Source of the DNA: Thermoanaerobacter sp. A7A
Lineage (GTDB): Bacteria > Bacillota > Thermoanaerobacteria > Thermoanaerobacterales > Thermoanaerobacteraceae
Direction of reading: 5' to 3'
DNA: 51,244 bases
Assembly (NCBI RefSeq): GCF_000445185.1
Contig: NZ_AVAF01000010.1
Location: 1-51,244 of the forward strand
A program made the translations under genes and the position numbers. The notes under the pieces were generated by a model. The model ran no database searches. It was not told the origin of the DNA and worked only from the letters and a program-made list of their open reading frames with translations. This document shows positions 22,774-32,474 of the stretch, piece after piece; the first letter of the stretch is position 1; each line of letters opens with the position of its first letter.

Positions 22774-23304
22774 ATGGGCAAAAATGTACAAAAAGAAATA
22801 TTAAGCTGGATATTTACTATAGCTCTTGCTTTTTTAATTGCAATGTTTATAAGAACTTATGTTTTTGAATTGGTAGATGTACCCACAGGTTCAATGTTAA
22901 ATACTATTCAAATAAATGATAAATTTATTGTAAACAAGTTTATATACAGGTTTGAACCTATAAAACGAGGAGATATTGTAGTATTTCGTTTTCCTGACGA
23001 CCCAAAAGTTAATTTTGTAAAAAGAGTTATTGGCATTGGTGGAGATGTAATTGAAATAAAAAATGGTCAGTTAATAAGAAATGGAAAAGTAGTTAAGGAG
23101 CCCTATATAAAAGAACCTATGAAAGGCAATTTTGGACCATATGTCGTCCCACCTGGTCATTATTTTATGTTAGGTGATAATAGAAATGAGTCTATGGATA
23201 GTAGATTTTGGCAGCACAAGTATGTATCAAAAGACCAAATTTTGGGTAAAATAGTTTTTAGAATTTGGCCTCCTGATCGAATTGGTTCTATGTCTGGAAA
23301 ATAG
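22774..23304 (+). CDS. lepB: Signal peptidase I
   Basis: This 176-residue type I leader peptidase removes signal peptides on the outer face of the membrane. One N-terminal membrane segment (about residues 9-30) anchors it. The catalytic serine is Ser40 in VPTGSMLNT and the lysine is Lys83 in VKRVIGIGGD. The end motif GDNRNESMDSRFW is also present. The ATG at 22774 is chosen because GAGGAGAG precedes it; the in-frame GTG at 22759 overlaps that site. It is a single gene. Confidence 0.95.
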   Translation: MGKNVQKEILSWIFTIALAFLIAMFIRTYVFELVDVPTGSMLNTIQINDKFIVNKFIYRFEPIKRGDIVVFRFPDDPKVNFVKRVIGIGGDVIEIKNGQLIRNGKVVKEPYIKEPMKGNFGPYVVPPGHYFMLGDNRNESMDSRFWQHKYVSKDQILGKIVFRIWPPDRIGSMSGK

Positions 23305-23307
23305 TTA

Positions 23308-23336
23308 TTGAAAGTAGTGTTATAAAGTAGTATAAT
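23308..23336 (+). promoter_or_regulatory. Promoter of serS
   Basis: TTGAAA (23308-23313), a 17-base spacer and TATAAT (23331-23336) form a strong promoter directly behind lepB and just ahead of the T-box leader. Confidence 0.8.
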
Positions 23337-23344
23337 ATTAAAAA

Positions 23345-24851
<1,507 letters not shown>

Positions 24852-24887
24852 ATATATTGTTTTCCAATATTATACTATATAAGCATA

Positions 24888-24916
24888 TTGACAATAAAGC
24901 TGGGGTATGATATACT
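24888..24916 (+). promoter_or_regulatory. Promoter of the tRNA-Ser pair
   Basis: TTGACA (24888-24893), 17 bases and TATACT (24911-24916) form a near-consensus promoter 18 bases before tRNA-Ser(UGA). The two tRNAs are thus transcribed apart from serS. Confidence 0.85.
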
Positions 24917-24933
24917 TTATATCGTCCCAGCTG

Positions 24934-25025
<92 letters not shown>

Positions 25026-25056
25026 AAGTTAATATTTTTTTATGAGCAACTAACGT

Positions 25057-25150
25057 GGAGAAGTACCCAAGATGGTGAAGGGGCGGTCCTGCTAAGACTG
25101 TAGGTCGGGGATAACCCGGCGCGAGGGTTCGAGTCCCTCCTTCTCCGCCA
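25057..25150 (+). tRNA. tRNA-Ser(GCU)
   Basis: Acceptor GGAGAAG pairs with CTTCTCC, the discriminator is G and CCA is encoded. The anticodon GCT is at 25091-25093, the variable arm is long and the T arm has GGTTCGAGT. It reads AGC and AGU. Confidence 0.97.
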
Positions 25151-25198
25151 TTTTATTATAGTGTTATAGTGTTGCTCTATTTTTCATAGAAAAAATAC

Positions 25199-25220
25199 AA
25201 AGTAGGCTTTTGCCTACTTT
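25199..25220. repeat. Left copy of a 22-bp terminator palindrome flanking the element
   Basis: This is the perfect palindrome AAAGTAGGC-TTTT-GCCTACTTT, identical to 25486-25507. The two copies bracket the element 25221-25485 exactly, as a target-site duplication would. Confidence 0.8.
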
Positions 25221-25485
25221 CAGACTGTAGACAAACTTTCGTAAAGGAGATATTTTGCATAAGGAACGACTTGTGACAAAGCGGCAACAAAACTTAGCGA
25301 GACCAAGGGTGGAGGCAGGGCCGAAGCCATGGATGGCGAAGGCGGGCACCTTAAGGCATGGATGCCGATTGTGCCCGGTACCCTGCCGGAACCTGAAGGT
25401 CGAGTTTAGTTTTGTCGCTTTGGAACATCGGAGCAACGATGCAAAATATCTCCTTTGAATATTTTTTAACTTTGTCAACAAACTG
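25221..25485. mobile_element. 265-bp palindromic element with terminal inverted repeats and a TwoAYGGAY-like RNA core
   Basis: The ends are imperfect inverted repeats: left CAGACTGTAGACAAAC, right (reverse complement) CAGTTTGTTGACAAAG. Further in, 25243-25260 and 25439-25456 are perfect 18-bp inverted copies. Inside are nested RNA-like stems: 25314-25320 with 25381-25387, 25344-25349 with 25371-25376, and two small hairpins at 25326-25337 and 25355-25366, each with AUGGAU in or next to the loop. Compared with 1-164, stem bases change in compensating pairs. No transposase is encoded, so it would be non-autonomous. The frame at 25255-25458 has no ribosome binding site and is not believed. An independent small RNA gene is the other reading. 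Confidence 0.7.
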
Positions 25486-25507
25486 AAAGTAGGCTTTTGC
25501 CTACTTT
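25486..25507 (-). terminator. Terminator hairpin of the LCP gene, second copy of the flanking palindrome
   Basis: AAAGTAGGC and GCCTACTTT form a 9-bp stem with a four-base loop at the end of the minus-strand gene, touching its stop codon. Only TTT follows before the element begins, so the terminator may have lost part of its T-run. Confidence 0.7.
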
Positions 25508-26724
25508 TATTCTTTGTCTTTGCCTAATATAACTGTCACATCTACATTTGCATCAGGAGAGATATCTTTTTCTACATTGGTTATAAAAAGAGTTTTTGCG
25601 ACTTTTTCAGCCCTTTCTTCATCTGTTCTTGCATATACATGGGAAGAAGTAAAAGTCATGCCAATGACGTTTCCGATTTTCACAACGTCAAAACCCTCAT
25701 TTTTTAAAACTTCAGCGTACTTTGTGGCAAGCCCTGGTATTCCTGCACCGTTTAACACTTCTACTTTTATGTTTTTGTTTTCTGCAAAAGATGTTGTTGA
25801 AGTATTTGAGGTTGAAACCTCATCGCTAAAAAGTTCTTTTACTATTTCTTGAACTTTTATATTGTCTACAAAGAAATAGCTGGTATTTCCTTCATATCGG
25901 CCTTCTCCGGGAAGAGCCATTGCATTTATAGTCGAAGGCTTGTCTTTTATAAATTGATAAGCGTATTGAGTTATCTCAGAGGCGGTTAAGTCTGTTTTCA
26001 AATATTGACTGACTGTTATTGCTAAAGAAGGTACTTTTGGTAATATTGAGGGTTGCAGCATTTTTTTTAAGAAAGCTTCGAGAAATTGATGCTGTGCCTT
26101 TATTCTTCCAAGGTCACCGTCTACATAACCATGTCTATATCTTACAAACTGAATTGCCTTTTCTCCATCTAATACTTGCCTACCTTTTTTTAAATCTATA
26201 TGAAGAGGGGGATTTGCACTGTTGTCATCGTATTTCATGTTAAAGGGTACATCGACTTCTACTCCCCCGATTGTATCTATTATTTTTTTGAAACCTTCAT
26301 AATTTAAAATTACATAATTATCAATTTTGATACCTAATAAATCTTCTACTGCTTTTTCTAGCCCTTCAATTTTTCCTTCAGAAAAGGCAGCATTTATTTT
26401 TTTCTCTTCTGGAGCGTTAAATCCTGGCCTTGGATAGTATGTATCTCTTGGAATTGATAATATATTTATTTTTTTGTTTACAGCGTCATAGTTTATTACA
26501 AAAATAGTATCTGATAAATTGTTTTCATCACTGCCTACAAAAAGAATGTTTTTCCTTTCTATAGCTTGCTCTTTATTTTGAGACTCATTTTTACTGACGG
26601 TAGAAGTATTTTTTTCATGAGAAGCAGGGACATGAATATTTTTATAAAATATATAAGTTCCCACACCAAGGGAAAGGACAATACCTATTATAATAAGAAT
26701 TATTATTTTTAATATTCTTTTCAT
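25507..26724 (-). CDS. LytR-CpsA-Psr (LCP) family cell envelope protein with LytR C-terminal domain
   Basis: This 405-residue protein is likely a phosphotransferase that attaches glycopolymers to peptidoglycan outside the membrane. One N-terminal membrane segment (residues about 5-27) is followed by a Ser/Asn/Glu-rich linker. The LCP domain spans about residues 60-270, with NILSIPRDTYYPRPG, KINAAFSEG and QFVRYRHGYVDGDLGRIKAQHQFLEAFLKK (Arg and Asp residues that bind the polyprenyl phosphate). A LytR_C domain at about 310-400 begins KVEVLNGAGIPGLA. It is a single gene, divergent from the UPF0182 gene. Confidence 0.92.
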   Translation of the reverse strand: MKRILKIIILIIIGIVLSLGVGTYIFYKNIHVPASHEKNTSTVSKNESQNKEQAIERKNILFVGSDENNLSDTIFVINYDAVNKKINILSIPRDTYYPRPGFNAPEEKKINAAFSEGKIEGLEKAVEDLLGIKIDNYVILNYEGFKKIIDTIGGVEVDVPFNMKYDDNSANPPLHIDLKKGRQVLDGEKAIQFVRYRHGYVDGDLGRIKAQHQFLEAFLKKMLQPSILPKVPSLAITVSQYLKTDLTASEITQYAYQFIKDKPSTINAMALPGEGRYEGNTSYFFVDNIKVQEIVKELFSDEVSTSNTSTTSFAENKNIKVEVLNGAGIPGLATKYAEVLKNEGFDVVKIGNVIGMTFTSSHVYARTDEERAEKVAKTLFITNVEKDISPDANVDVTVILGKDKE

Positions 26725-26930
26725 GGTTTTTCCTCCTATAACTACCGTACCATTATTTTGTTTATATAATGAATATATAGCATTTTAAAAATTAAAAGTC
26801 AATTAATAGAATGTTAAAAGTTATTAAATATTTATTAAGTTTATTCTCCTTCTTTCTCTATTTAAAGACTACATATCAAGATTATGATATAATTAATAAA
26901 AAGAAAAGCTATGAAAAAGGGGTGCTGAGT

Positions 26931-29660
26931 TTGAAAAGACCTAATATTTTTTTAATTTCTTTTATCATTTTAATTTTTGTGATTTTGGGAATTATTGTGA
27001 GTTTTATAAACATCCTCGTGGATTTTCAATGGTTTTCTGATTTGCATTATCTTAATGTATTTTTTAAAAAATTTTTGACTCAGCTTACAATGGGTGTGCC
27101 GATTTTCATTCTTGTATTTATGGTGTTGTATTTTTATACAAACAAGATAATAAGAGATTATGTTAACTTTGCACAGGATATAATCGTTAAAAAGAATATT
27201 AACATATATAGAAGATTGGGTATTGCTATTTCTCTATTAATTGCACTATTTATAACGCTATATGCAGCGACAAATTGGTGGAATGATTTATTGTTTTTTG
27301 TAAATTCTGTAGATTTTAATGAAACTGACCCCATATTTCATAAAGACATTAGCTTCTATATGTTTAAGTTACCGCTTTTTTATGATATTTATAATCTTTT
27401 AATTGTGTTTATACCTGTGATGATAGTTGTCGTAATAATCGCGTATGGACTAATGTACTTGTCTGATAAAACAAGGTTTTATGAGATTTCAGACAGAGAC
27501 GGAAATTTATTTAAAGCCATTTATAACAAAGACATTTTAATAAAAGCATTTAAAGAAGTTGTCCTCTTAGGATTTATCTTTTTTGTACTCATGGGCATAG
27601 GGTATTATTTAAAAGCTTTTAAACTTTTGTATTCTACCAAAGGTATAGTTTTTGGAGCGACTTATACTGATATTCACGTTTCACTGCAGTTTTACAGGGC
27701 ACTTGCAATAATTTCTTTTGTAGCAGCTATTTTACTTTTGATAGGATTTTATAAGAAAAATATAAAATATATAGTTGCTGCTCCGGCTATTATAATAATT
27801 TTAGCAGCCATAATGGTGATCACTGAAACAGCCGTTCAGAATTTAATTGTTTCTCCTAATGAGTTAGACAAAGAAAAAAAATATATAAGCTATAACATAG
27901 AATACACAAAAAAGGCTTTTGGGTTAGATAGAGTAACAGAAAAAAATTATGATATGAAAAAAGAGTTAACTCCTAAAGTTTTGGAAGAAAATAAGGCTAC
28001 TATTGATAATATAATGATTAACGACTATAGACCAGTTAAACAGGCGTATAATCAATTACAAGCGATAAGGCTTTATTACAAGTTTAATGACATTGACATA
28101 GATAGGTATACAATAAGTGGAAAGTACAGGCAAGTATTTTTAGCAGCAAGAGAGATGGACCATGAGAGTTTATCTCCTCAAGCAAAAACATGGATAAATT
28201 TGCATTTAAAATATACCCATGGCTACGGTGTAGTAATGTCTCTAGTCAATGATGTTACACCAACAGGCCAACCGGCTATGATAATAAAAAACATACCACC
28301 TTCTACTAATACTGATATAAAAATTGATAGGCCTGAAATTTACTTTGGAGAACTTACTAACGATTATGCAATTGTAAATACAAAAACTGGAGAATTTGAT
28401 TATCCTTCTGGAGACAAAAATGTCCAGACAAATTATAAAGGAACTACAGGTATACCTATGACATTTATAAACAGGATACTTTTTAGCATATATACAGGGG
28501 ATGCAAGAATTTTATTGTCTACTGATATAACAAAAGACAGTAAGATACTCATATATCGCAATATAGAGCAAAGGGTTTCTAAAATAGCTCCTTTTTTGCT
28601 CTATGACGATGACCCTTACATTGTAATAGATAATGGTAAATTATATTGGATAATAGACGCTTACACTTATTCTGCCAATTATCCATATTCTCAGCCTTAT
28701 GGGAGTATGGGAATCAATTATATAAGAAATTCTGTGAAAGTAGTAGTAGATGCTTATAATGGAGATGTTAAGTACTATATTTCAGACAATAATGATCCTT
28801 TAATAAAAGTATATAGCAAAATCTTCCCTACATTATTTAGAGATATAAAAGAAATGCCTCCTGGTTTGAGACAGCATATAAGGTATCCTCAATTTCTATT
28901 TGACATTCAAGCAGAGGTTTATAAAAATTATCACATGACTGACCCACAAGTGTTTTACAATAAAGAAGACGCATGGGATATTGCAAAAGAAAAATTTGAA
29001 GATAAAATAGAGTACCAAGAATCTCAATATATGATAATGAGGTTACCTGGGGAAAGCAAGGAAGAATTCATTTTGATGATACCTTATACTCCTGCTACAA
29101 AAGCTAACATGGTGGCTTGGATGGCAGCGAGAATGGACGGAGAAAATTATGGCAAACTTATTTTATATAAATTTCCCAAAAATACCATTATTTATGGACC
29201 TTTGCAAATAGAAAACATGATTGACCAGGACCCTAATATTTCTAAAGAGTTAAGTTTGTGGAACCAACAGGGCTCAACAGTCAGCAGAGGAAATCTCCTT
29301 TCGATCCCGATTGATGATTCTATGCTTTATGTAGAGCCTTTGTATATACAGTCGCAAAATCAGAATGCATTGCCAGAAGTAAAGAGAGTTATTGTAGCTT
29401 ATAAAGACCAGATTGTAATGGAAGATACTTTAAAAAATGCTTTAAATAAATTGTTTAACCTGAATACTCAGCAAATATCTCAGCAAAATGTACCTTCAAA
29501 TACAGCAAATGATACACAAAAGCAGCTTATAGAGAAGGCTCATGAAACATATCAAAACGCTATGGAAGCAGTTCAGAAAGGAAATTGGTCTGATTTTGGA
29601 AAATATATGGAGGAATTAAGGAAGATATTAGATGAATTAAATAAAAGTGTGAAAAAATAA
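26931..29660 (+). CDS. UPF0182 family large membrane protein
   Basis: This 909-residue protein has about seven transmembrane segments in its first 320 residues and a large, probably extracellular domain after that. It ends in a Gln-rich linker and a short helical tail. The family is widespread in Gram-positive bacteria and cyanobacteria, and its function is unknown. The frame is open from 26811, but a TATAAT lies at 26887-26892 and AAAGGGGTG precedes TTG 26931, so the shorter start is chosen; it also gives the expected LKRPNIFLISFI membrane start. Confidence 0.88.
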   Translation: MKRPNIFLISFIILIFVILGIIVSFINILVDFQWFSDLHYLNVFFKKFLTQLTMGVPIFILVFMVLYFYTNKIIRDYVNFAQDIIVKKNINIYRRLGIAISLLIALFITLYAATNWWNDLLFFVNSVDFNETDPIFHKDISFYMFKLPLFYDIYNLLIVFIPVMIVVVIIAYGLMYLSDKTRFYEISDRDGNLFKAIYNKDILIKAFKEVVLLGFIFFVLMGIGYYLKAFKLLYSTKGIVFGATYTDIHVSLQFYRALAIISFVAAILLLIGFYKKNIKYIVAAPAIIIILAAIMVITETAVQNLIVSPNELDKEKKYISYNIEYTKKAFGLDRVTEKNYDMKKELTPKVLEENKATIDNIMINDYRPVKQAYNQLQAIRLYYKFNDIDIDRYTISGKYRQVFLAAREMDHESLSPQAKTWINLHLKYTHGYGVVMSLVNDVTPTGQPAMIIKNIPPSTNTDIKIDRPEIYFGELTNDYAIVNTKTGEFDYPSGDKNVQTNYKGTTGIPMTFINRILFSIYTGDARILLSTDITKDSKILIYRNIEQRVSKIAPFLLYDDDPYIVIDNGKLYWIIDAYTYSANYPYSQPYGSMGINYIRNSVKVVVDAYNGDVKYYISDNNDPLIKVYSKIFPTLFRDIKEMPPGLRQHIRYPQFLFDIQAEVYKNYHMTDPQVFYNKEDAWDIAKEKFEDKIEYQESQYMIMRLPGESKEEFILMIPYTPATKANMVAWMAARMDGENYGKLILYKFPKNTIIYGPLQIENMIDQDPNISKELSLWNQQGSTVSRGNLLSIPIDDSMLYVEPLYIQSQNQNALPEVKRVIVAYKDQIVMEDTLKNALNKLFNLNTQQISQQNVPSNTANDTQKQLIEKAHETYQNAMEAVQKGNWSDFGKYMEELRKILDELNKSVKK

Positions 29661-29730
29661 TATAAGGGAAATAAAGCAAAGTTACAATTGCAATTGAAAT
29701 TAAAATGTGTTATTATATATTATAGCTTAA

Positions 29731-29807
29731 GCGCCCGTAGCTCAATTGGATAGAGCGTTTGACTACGGATCAGAAGGCTGGGGGTTCGAGTCCCTCCGGG
29801 CGCACCA
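29731..29807 (+). tRNA. tRNA-Arg(ACG)
   Basis: Acceptor GCGCCCG pairs with CGGGCGC, the discriminator is A and CCA is encoded. The anticodon ACG is at 29765-29767. A34 is expected to be turned to inosine by TadA, encoded at 41983, so that it reads CGU, CGC and CGA. TATTATATATTAT lies just upstream as a possible -10. Confidence 0.97.
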
Positions 29808-29817
29808 TTTTGAGAGA

Positions 29818-29852
29818 TTGAAGGTATCGGAATTGCGCCGATACCTTTTTTG
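29818..29852 (+). terminator. Terminator of tRNA-Arg
   Basis: AAGGTATCGG and CCGATACCTT pair around a short loop and are followed by a T6 run. Confidence 0.85.
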
Positions 29853-30004
29853 ATTTTTATATTTTTCATGCATTCCCAGCAAAAGCTCCAAATATTATTG
29901 AAGGCATAACATCATAATAGATAGAAATGACATGTCTACAGGTGACTTATTAATATTGTATACTAACATTAAAACAGCAATTCTATCTACCAATTTCCTA
30001 TATC

Positions 30005-30217
30005 CGAAATTATCTGCAATGATATAAAAAACCAGTATTTCTATTTTTATTCATATTTTTCACCTTTTTACGAAGCAAGTAAGTAGGCACTTTTGCAATA
30101 TTAACATCCAATATTTTCTTTTTATATTTAGGTATCTATACAAACCTGTAATTCTCTTTGCTTCATTTTTAGCATTTTTCTAATTTTCTTAACTATTTCA
30201 CCTGGTGTTAGAAATTC
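30005..30217 (-). pseudogene. Relic of an XRE-family (helix-turn-helix) regulator
   Basis: On the minus strand, 30217 to 30128 translates as EFLTPGEIVKKIRKMLKMKQRELQ and then runs to a stop. This resembles the first helices of XRE-type HTH regulators of the LTPGEKIKKIRKEL type that are common in this group. No start codon precedes it (TAA TCG come directly before). In another frame a short stretch reads KKILDVNIAKVPTYLLRKK. The whole is taken as a decayed gene with frameshifts. Confidence 0.45.
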
Positions 30218-30273
30218 CGATTATTTGGACTTAAGCGACATTATTTTGTACAAAAGTGCCAAATTTCCTCCAT

Positions 30274-30301
30274 TGGTGTAAGTGGTTATTAGTGGTATAA
30301 T
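30274..30301 (+). promoter_or_regulatory. Promoter of the SGNH hydrolase gene
   Basis: TTGGTG (30273-30278), 17 bases and TATAAT (30296-30301) stand about 97 bases before the gene. Confidence 0.6.
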
Positions 30302-30397
30302 GATAATGGAAATTGCTAAAAAGTTAACTTTTGTTACAAAATGGTTGATGTCAGTTGATGTTTTGGCAAATAAAAATTTTATGGTGGGGTGGTAAAA

Positions 30398-31123
30398 ATG
30401 GCCAGTGTGACATTGCAAAATTATTATGACATTGTTATAGCAGGGGACTCTATTTCAAGGGGTGTAGTATACAGCGAAGAAAAAAATAAATATGTTATAT
30501 CAGATGTAAATTATGTAAATTTACTAAAGAATAACATAAAAGGAACAGTAAAAAATATTGCTAAGTTTGGGAACACTCTTTTAAAAGGTATTGACACTTT
30601 GAAGAGGTACTTGTCAAAAGATAAACCTGATATAGTTGTAATAGAATTTGGAGGAAATGACTGTGATTTCGACTGGGAAGAAATTGCAAAGAATCCTTAT
30701 GATGAGCATAGACCCAAAACAGATTTTTATATTTTTAAAGAAAAGCTTAAAGAATTGATAAAATCCTTAGATGATGCAAACATAATTCCTGTGTTAATGA
30801 CATTACCTCCTTTGGATGCTGACAGATATTTTAAATGGATAAGTAAAAACAGTGAAGAGATGGGCAAAAACATTTTAAAGTGGTTAGGCAGTGTGACTAA
30901 AATATATTGGTGGCAGGAAAAGTATAACTCAGCTATATTGAGTATAGCTGAAGAAACAAAAACAAGGCTTATTGATATAAGGAGCGCTTTTTTGGATTAC
31001 CCAGATTTTAGGCAATTTATTTGTGCAGATGGTATTCATCCTAATGAAAAAGGCCATAAAATAATAGCACATAAGATATATGAGTATCTGCAGAGAAATT
31101 ATACATATCTTTTAAAAGAGTAA
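30398..31123 (+). CDS. SGNH/GDSL-family hydrolase
   Basis: This 241-residue protein has the SGNH hydrolase blocks: GDSIS with nucleophile Ser18, Gly60 region (FGNTL) for block II, GGND (residues 85-88) for block III, and DGIHPNEKGH with Asp211 and His214 for block V. It has no signal peptide, so it should act in the cytoplasm on an ester or thioester. The ATG at 30398 is chosen because GGTGGGG is well placed; a GTG at 30389 lies inside that site. The gene stands alone, and the substrate cannot be inferred. Confidence 0.85.
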   Translation: MASVTLQNYYDIVIAGDSISRGVVYSEEKNKYVISDVNYVNLLKNNIKGTVKNIAKFGNTLLKGIDTLKRYLSKDKPDIVVIEFGGNDCDFDWEEIAKNPYDEHRPKTDFYIFKEKLKELIKSLDDANIIPVLMTLPPLDADRYFKWISKNSEEMGKNILKWLGSVTKIYWWQEKYNSAILSIAEETKTRLIDIRSAFLDYPDFRQFICADGIHPNEKGHKIIAHKIYEYLQRNYTYLLKE

Positions 31124-31304
31124 ACATATAAAGATTAATCCAAAATTTAAAAAAAAAGATAGCAAAGACTTATGTTGTAACGATATCCTTTTATTTTTAT
31201 CAAGGAAGTAAGGAATCTGTGACAATCTATTTTTGTATTAAATAATAATTTTGCTACAACTATTATAAAAGTTGAACAAAATTAAAAAAATTTTGTTGAG
31301 AATG

Positions 31305-31333
31305 TTTACTATGAATGTTTTGTGTGATATAAT
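31305..31333 (+). promoter_or_regulatory. Promoter of the Mbx operon
   Basis: TTTACT (31305-31310), 17 bases and TATAAT (31328-31333) place the transcript start near 31340, just ahead of the folded leader. The rest of the 312-base gap (31124-31304) is AT-rich and shows nothing else. Confidence 0.6.
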
Positions 31334-31344
31334 TTCAAGTGGAA

Positions 31345-31430
31345 ATAATATATACCTCCCTAGAGTAAGGCGGTAATAAACGACGATACAGCTGAGCTTT
31401 ATACGTGATACTAATGAAAATGGAGGTGTG
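31345..31430 (+). promoter_or_regulatory. Candidate ion-responsive leader (Na+-riboswitch/DUF1646-motif-like)
   Basis: ACCTCC (31354-31359) can pair perfectly with GGAGGT (31422-31427), the ribosome binding site of the first gene, or with GGCGGT (31369-31374) nearby. These pairings exclude each other, as in a translational riboswitch. The stretch between holds a compact conserved-looking core (CTAGAGTAAGGCGGTAATAA and onward). The operon encodes an ion-pumping complex and a DUF1646 protein, and DUF1646 genes are the namesake targets of a published sodium-riboswitch class. The assignment to that class is from memory and not checked. Confidence 0.55.
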
Positions 31431-31435
31431 ACTAA

Positions 31436-31909
31436 TTGACCAATTTGTTATTTATTTGGGTAGCGATGTTTTTGGTATGGACTGCATTGAATGCGCCACT
31501 ATCAGCCCAAAAAACTATTTTTGGAATTATTTTATCATTTTTGATTGCAGTAATTGCTAATGTATATGATAAAGAGCAAAAAAAATTTAAATTAAAAACT
31601 TTTTTTTATTTGATTAAATATTTCCTCGTGTTTTTAAAAGAACTTGTCAAAGCTAATTTGAATATGGCAAGAATAGTTTTGACTCCTTATTTACCTATTT
31701 CGCCTAAGATTTTCAAGGTTACAACAAGCCTTAAGTCTCCAATAGCAAGAACATTACTTGCAAATTCTATAACTTTAACTCCAGGAACAATATCTGTAGA
31801 ACTTGATGGGGATACATTATACATTCATGTGGTTGAGGGTGATAAAGTAGAAAACGTTGAAGATTTAAAAGGACCCTTTGAAAAGATTTTAAGGGAGGCT
31901 TTTGAATGA
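31436..31909 (+). CDS. mbxA: Mbx/Mbs complex subunit A, MnhE-like antiporter subunit
   Basis: This 157-residue protein of the MnhE/MrpE family has two N-terminal membrane segments (residues about 2-38), a third near 52-68, and a cytoplasmic C-terminal domain with the typical SLKSPIARTLLANSITLTPGTISVELDGDTLYIHVVE. The start is TTG with GGAGG nine bases ahead, and that site lies in the leader stem. It is the first of 13 genes in the order A-B-C-D-F-G-H-H'-M-J-K-L-N. It overlaps mbxB by four bases. Confidence 0.88.
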   Translation: MTNLLFIWVAMFLVWTALNAPLSAQKTIFGIILSFLIAVIANVYDKEQKKFKLKTFFYLIKYFLVFLKELVKANLNMARIVLTPYLPISPKIFKVTTSLKSPIARTLLANSITLTPGTISVELDGDTLYIHVVEGDKVENVEDLKGPFEKILREAFE

Positions 31910-32157
31910 TAATAAATGTTATTTTAGGATTAGTGATTTTCGGTCTTTTATTAAGCTTTATAAGGTTGGTAAGGAGCAGTTCAATTGAAAGCAAAGTGGT
32001 TGCTATTGACATTATGACAACTATTTCTTCGGGACTAATAGTGATTTTTGCTTTTATAAGCGATAACGGGTTATTTTTAGATGTGGCGCTAGTATATGGT
32101 ATTTTGTCTTTTATTGGGGTTGTAGCAATAGCTCGTTATTTAGAAGGAGGAATTTAG
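31906..32157 (+). CDS. mbxB: Mbx/Mbs complex subunit B, MnhF-like antiporter subunit
   Basis: This 83-residue protein has three membrane helices, as MnhF/MrpF does, with the typical RLVRSSSIESKVVAIDI between the first two. It starts inside the end of mbxA (ATGA overlap) and is followed by mbxC after one base. It is part of the sodium-translocating membrane module. Confidence 0.88.
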   Translation: MIINVILGLVIFGLLLSFIRLVRSSSIESKVVAIDIMTTISSGLIVIFAFISDNGLFLDVALVYGILSFIGVVAIARYLEGGI

Positions 32158-32158
32158 T

Positions 32159-32473
32159 ATGCAGTATATTGGATACTTTTTCTTGCTTATTGGAGCTGTT
32201 TTTTTAGCGCTAGCAGGTCTCGGAATATATAGGATGCCGGATGTATTAAATCAATCTCAAGCGGGGACTAAAGCATCAACTATGGGGATTGTTGGATTGT
32301 TTGTTGGTTTTGCTTTTCTCAAGCCATTGTGGGCACCCAAGTTAATTCTTATGGCATTGTTTTTTCTTTTTACTTCGCCGATTGCTTCACATGCAATATG
32401 TAAGGCAGCGATAAAGAGAAATAAAGCAAAATTTATATTAAAAGAAAATGCTTTTTCAAAAGAAGGTGAGTAA
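32159..32473 (+). CDS. mbxC: Mbx/Mbs complex subunit C, MnhG-like antiporter subunit
   Basis: This 104-residue protein has three membrane segments and the MnhG signature GLGIYRMPDVLNQSQAGTKASTMGI near residue 20. GGAGGAATTT lies ahead of the start. It follows mbxB by one base. Confidence 0.88.
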   Translation: MQYIGYFFLLIGAVFLALAGLGIYRMPDVLNQSQAGTKASTMGIVGLFVGFAFLKPLWAPKLILMALFFLFTSPIASHAICKAAIKRNKAKFILKENAFSKEGE

Positions 32474-32474
32474 T

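Larger units (their letters stand above)
29853..30397. other. AT-rich intergenic region with a decayed regulator gene
   Basis: This 545-base gap carries no intact gene. Its left part (29853-30004) holds only scattered stop-ridden frames. A relic of an XRE-type regulator lies at 30005-30217 (minus), and a promoter for the SGNH gene at 30274-30301. No transposase or terminal repeats could be made out. Confidence 0.6.

Noticed and set aside
25255-25458. 67-residue frame inside the palindromic element
   Set aside because: It lies wholly in base-paired repeat sequence, and its codons are explained by the RNA-like structure. Copy 1 does not preserve the frame.
26811-26930. 40-residue N-terminal extension of the UPF0182 protein
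   Set aside because: The stretch contains the probable -10 and has no ribosome binding site. The shorter start at 26931 has AAAGGGGTG.
30077-30100. AAGTAGGCACTTTTGC as a third copy of the flanking palindrome
   Set aside because: Only one arm matches and it does not form the hairpin, so it is probably chance similarity.
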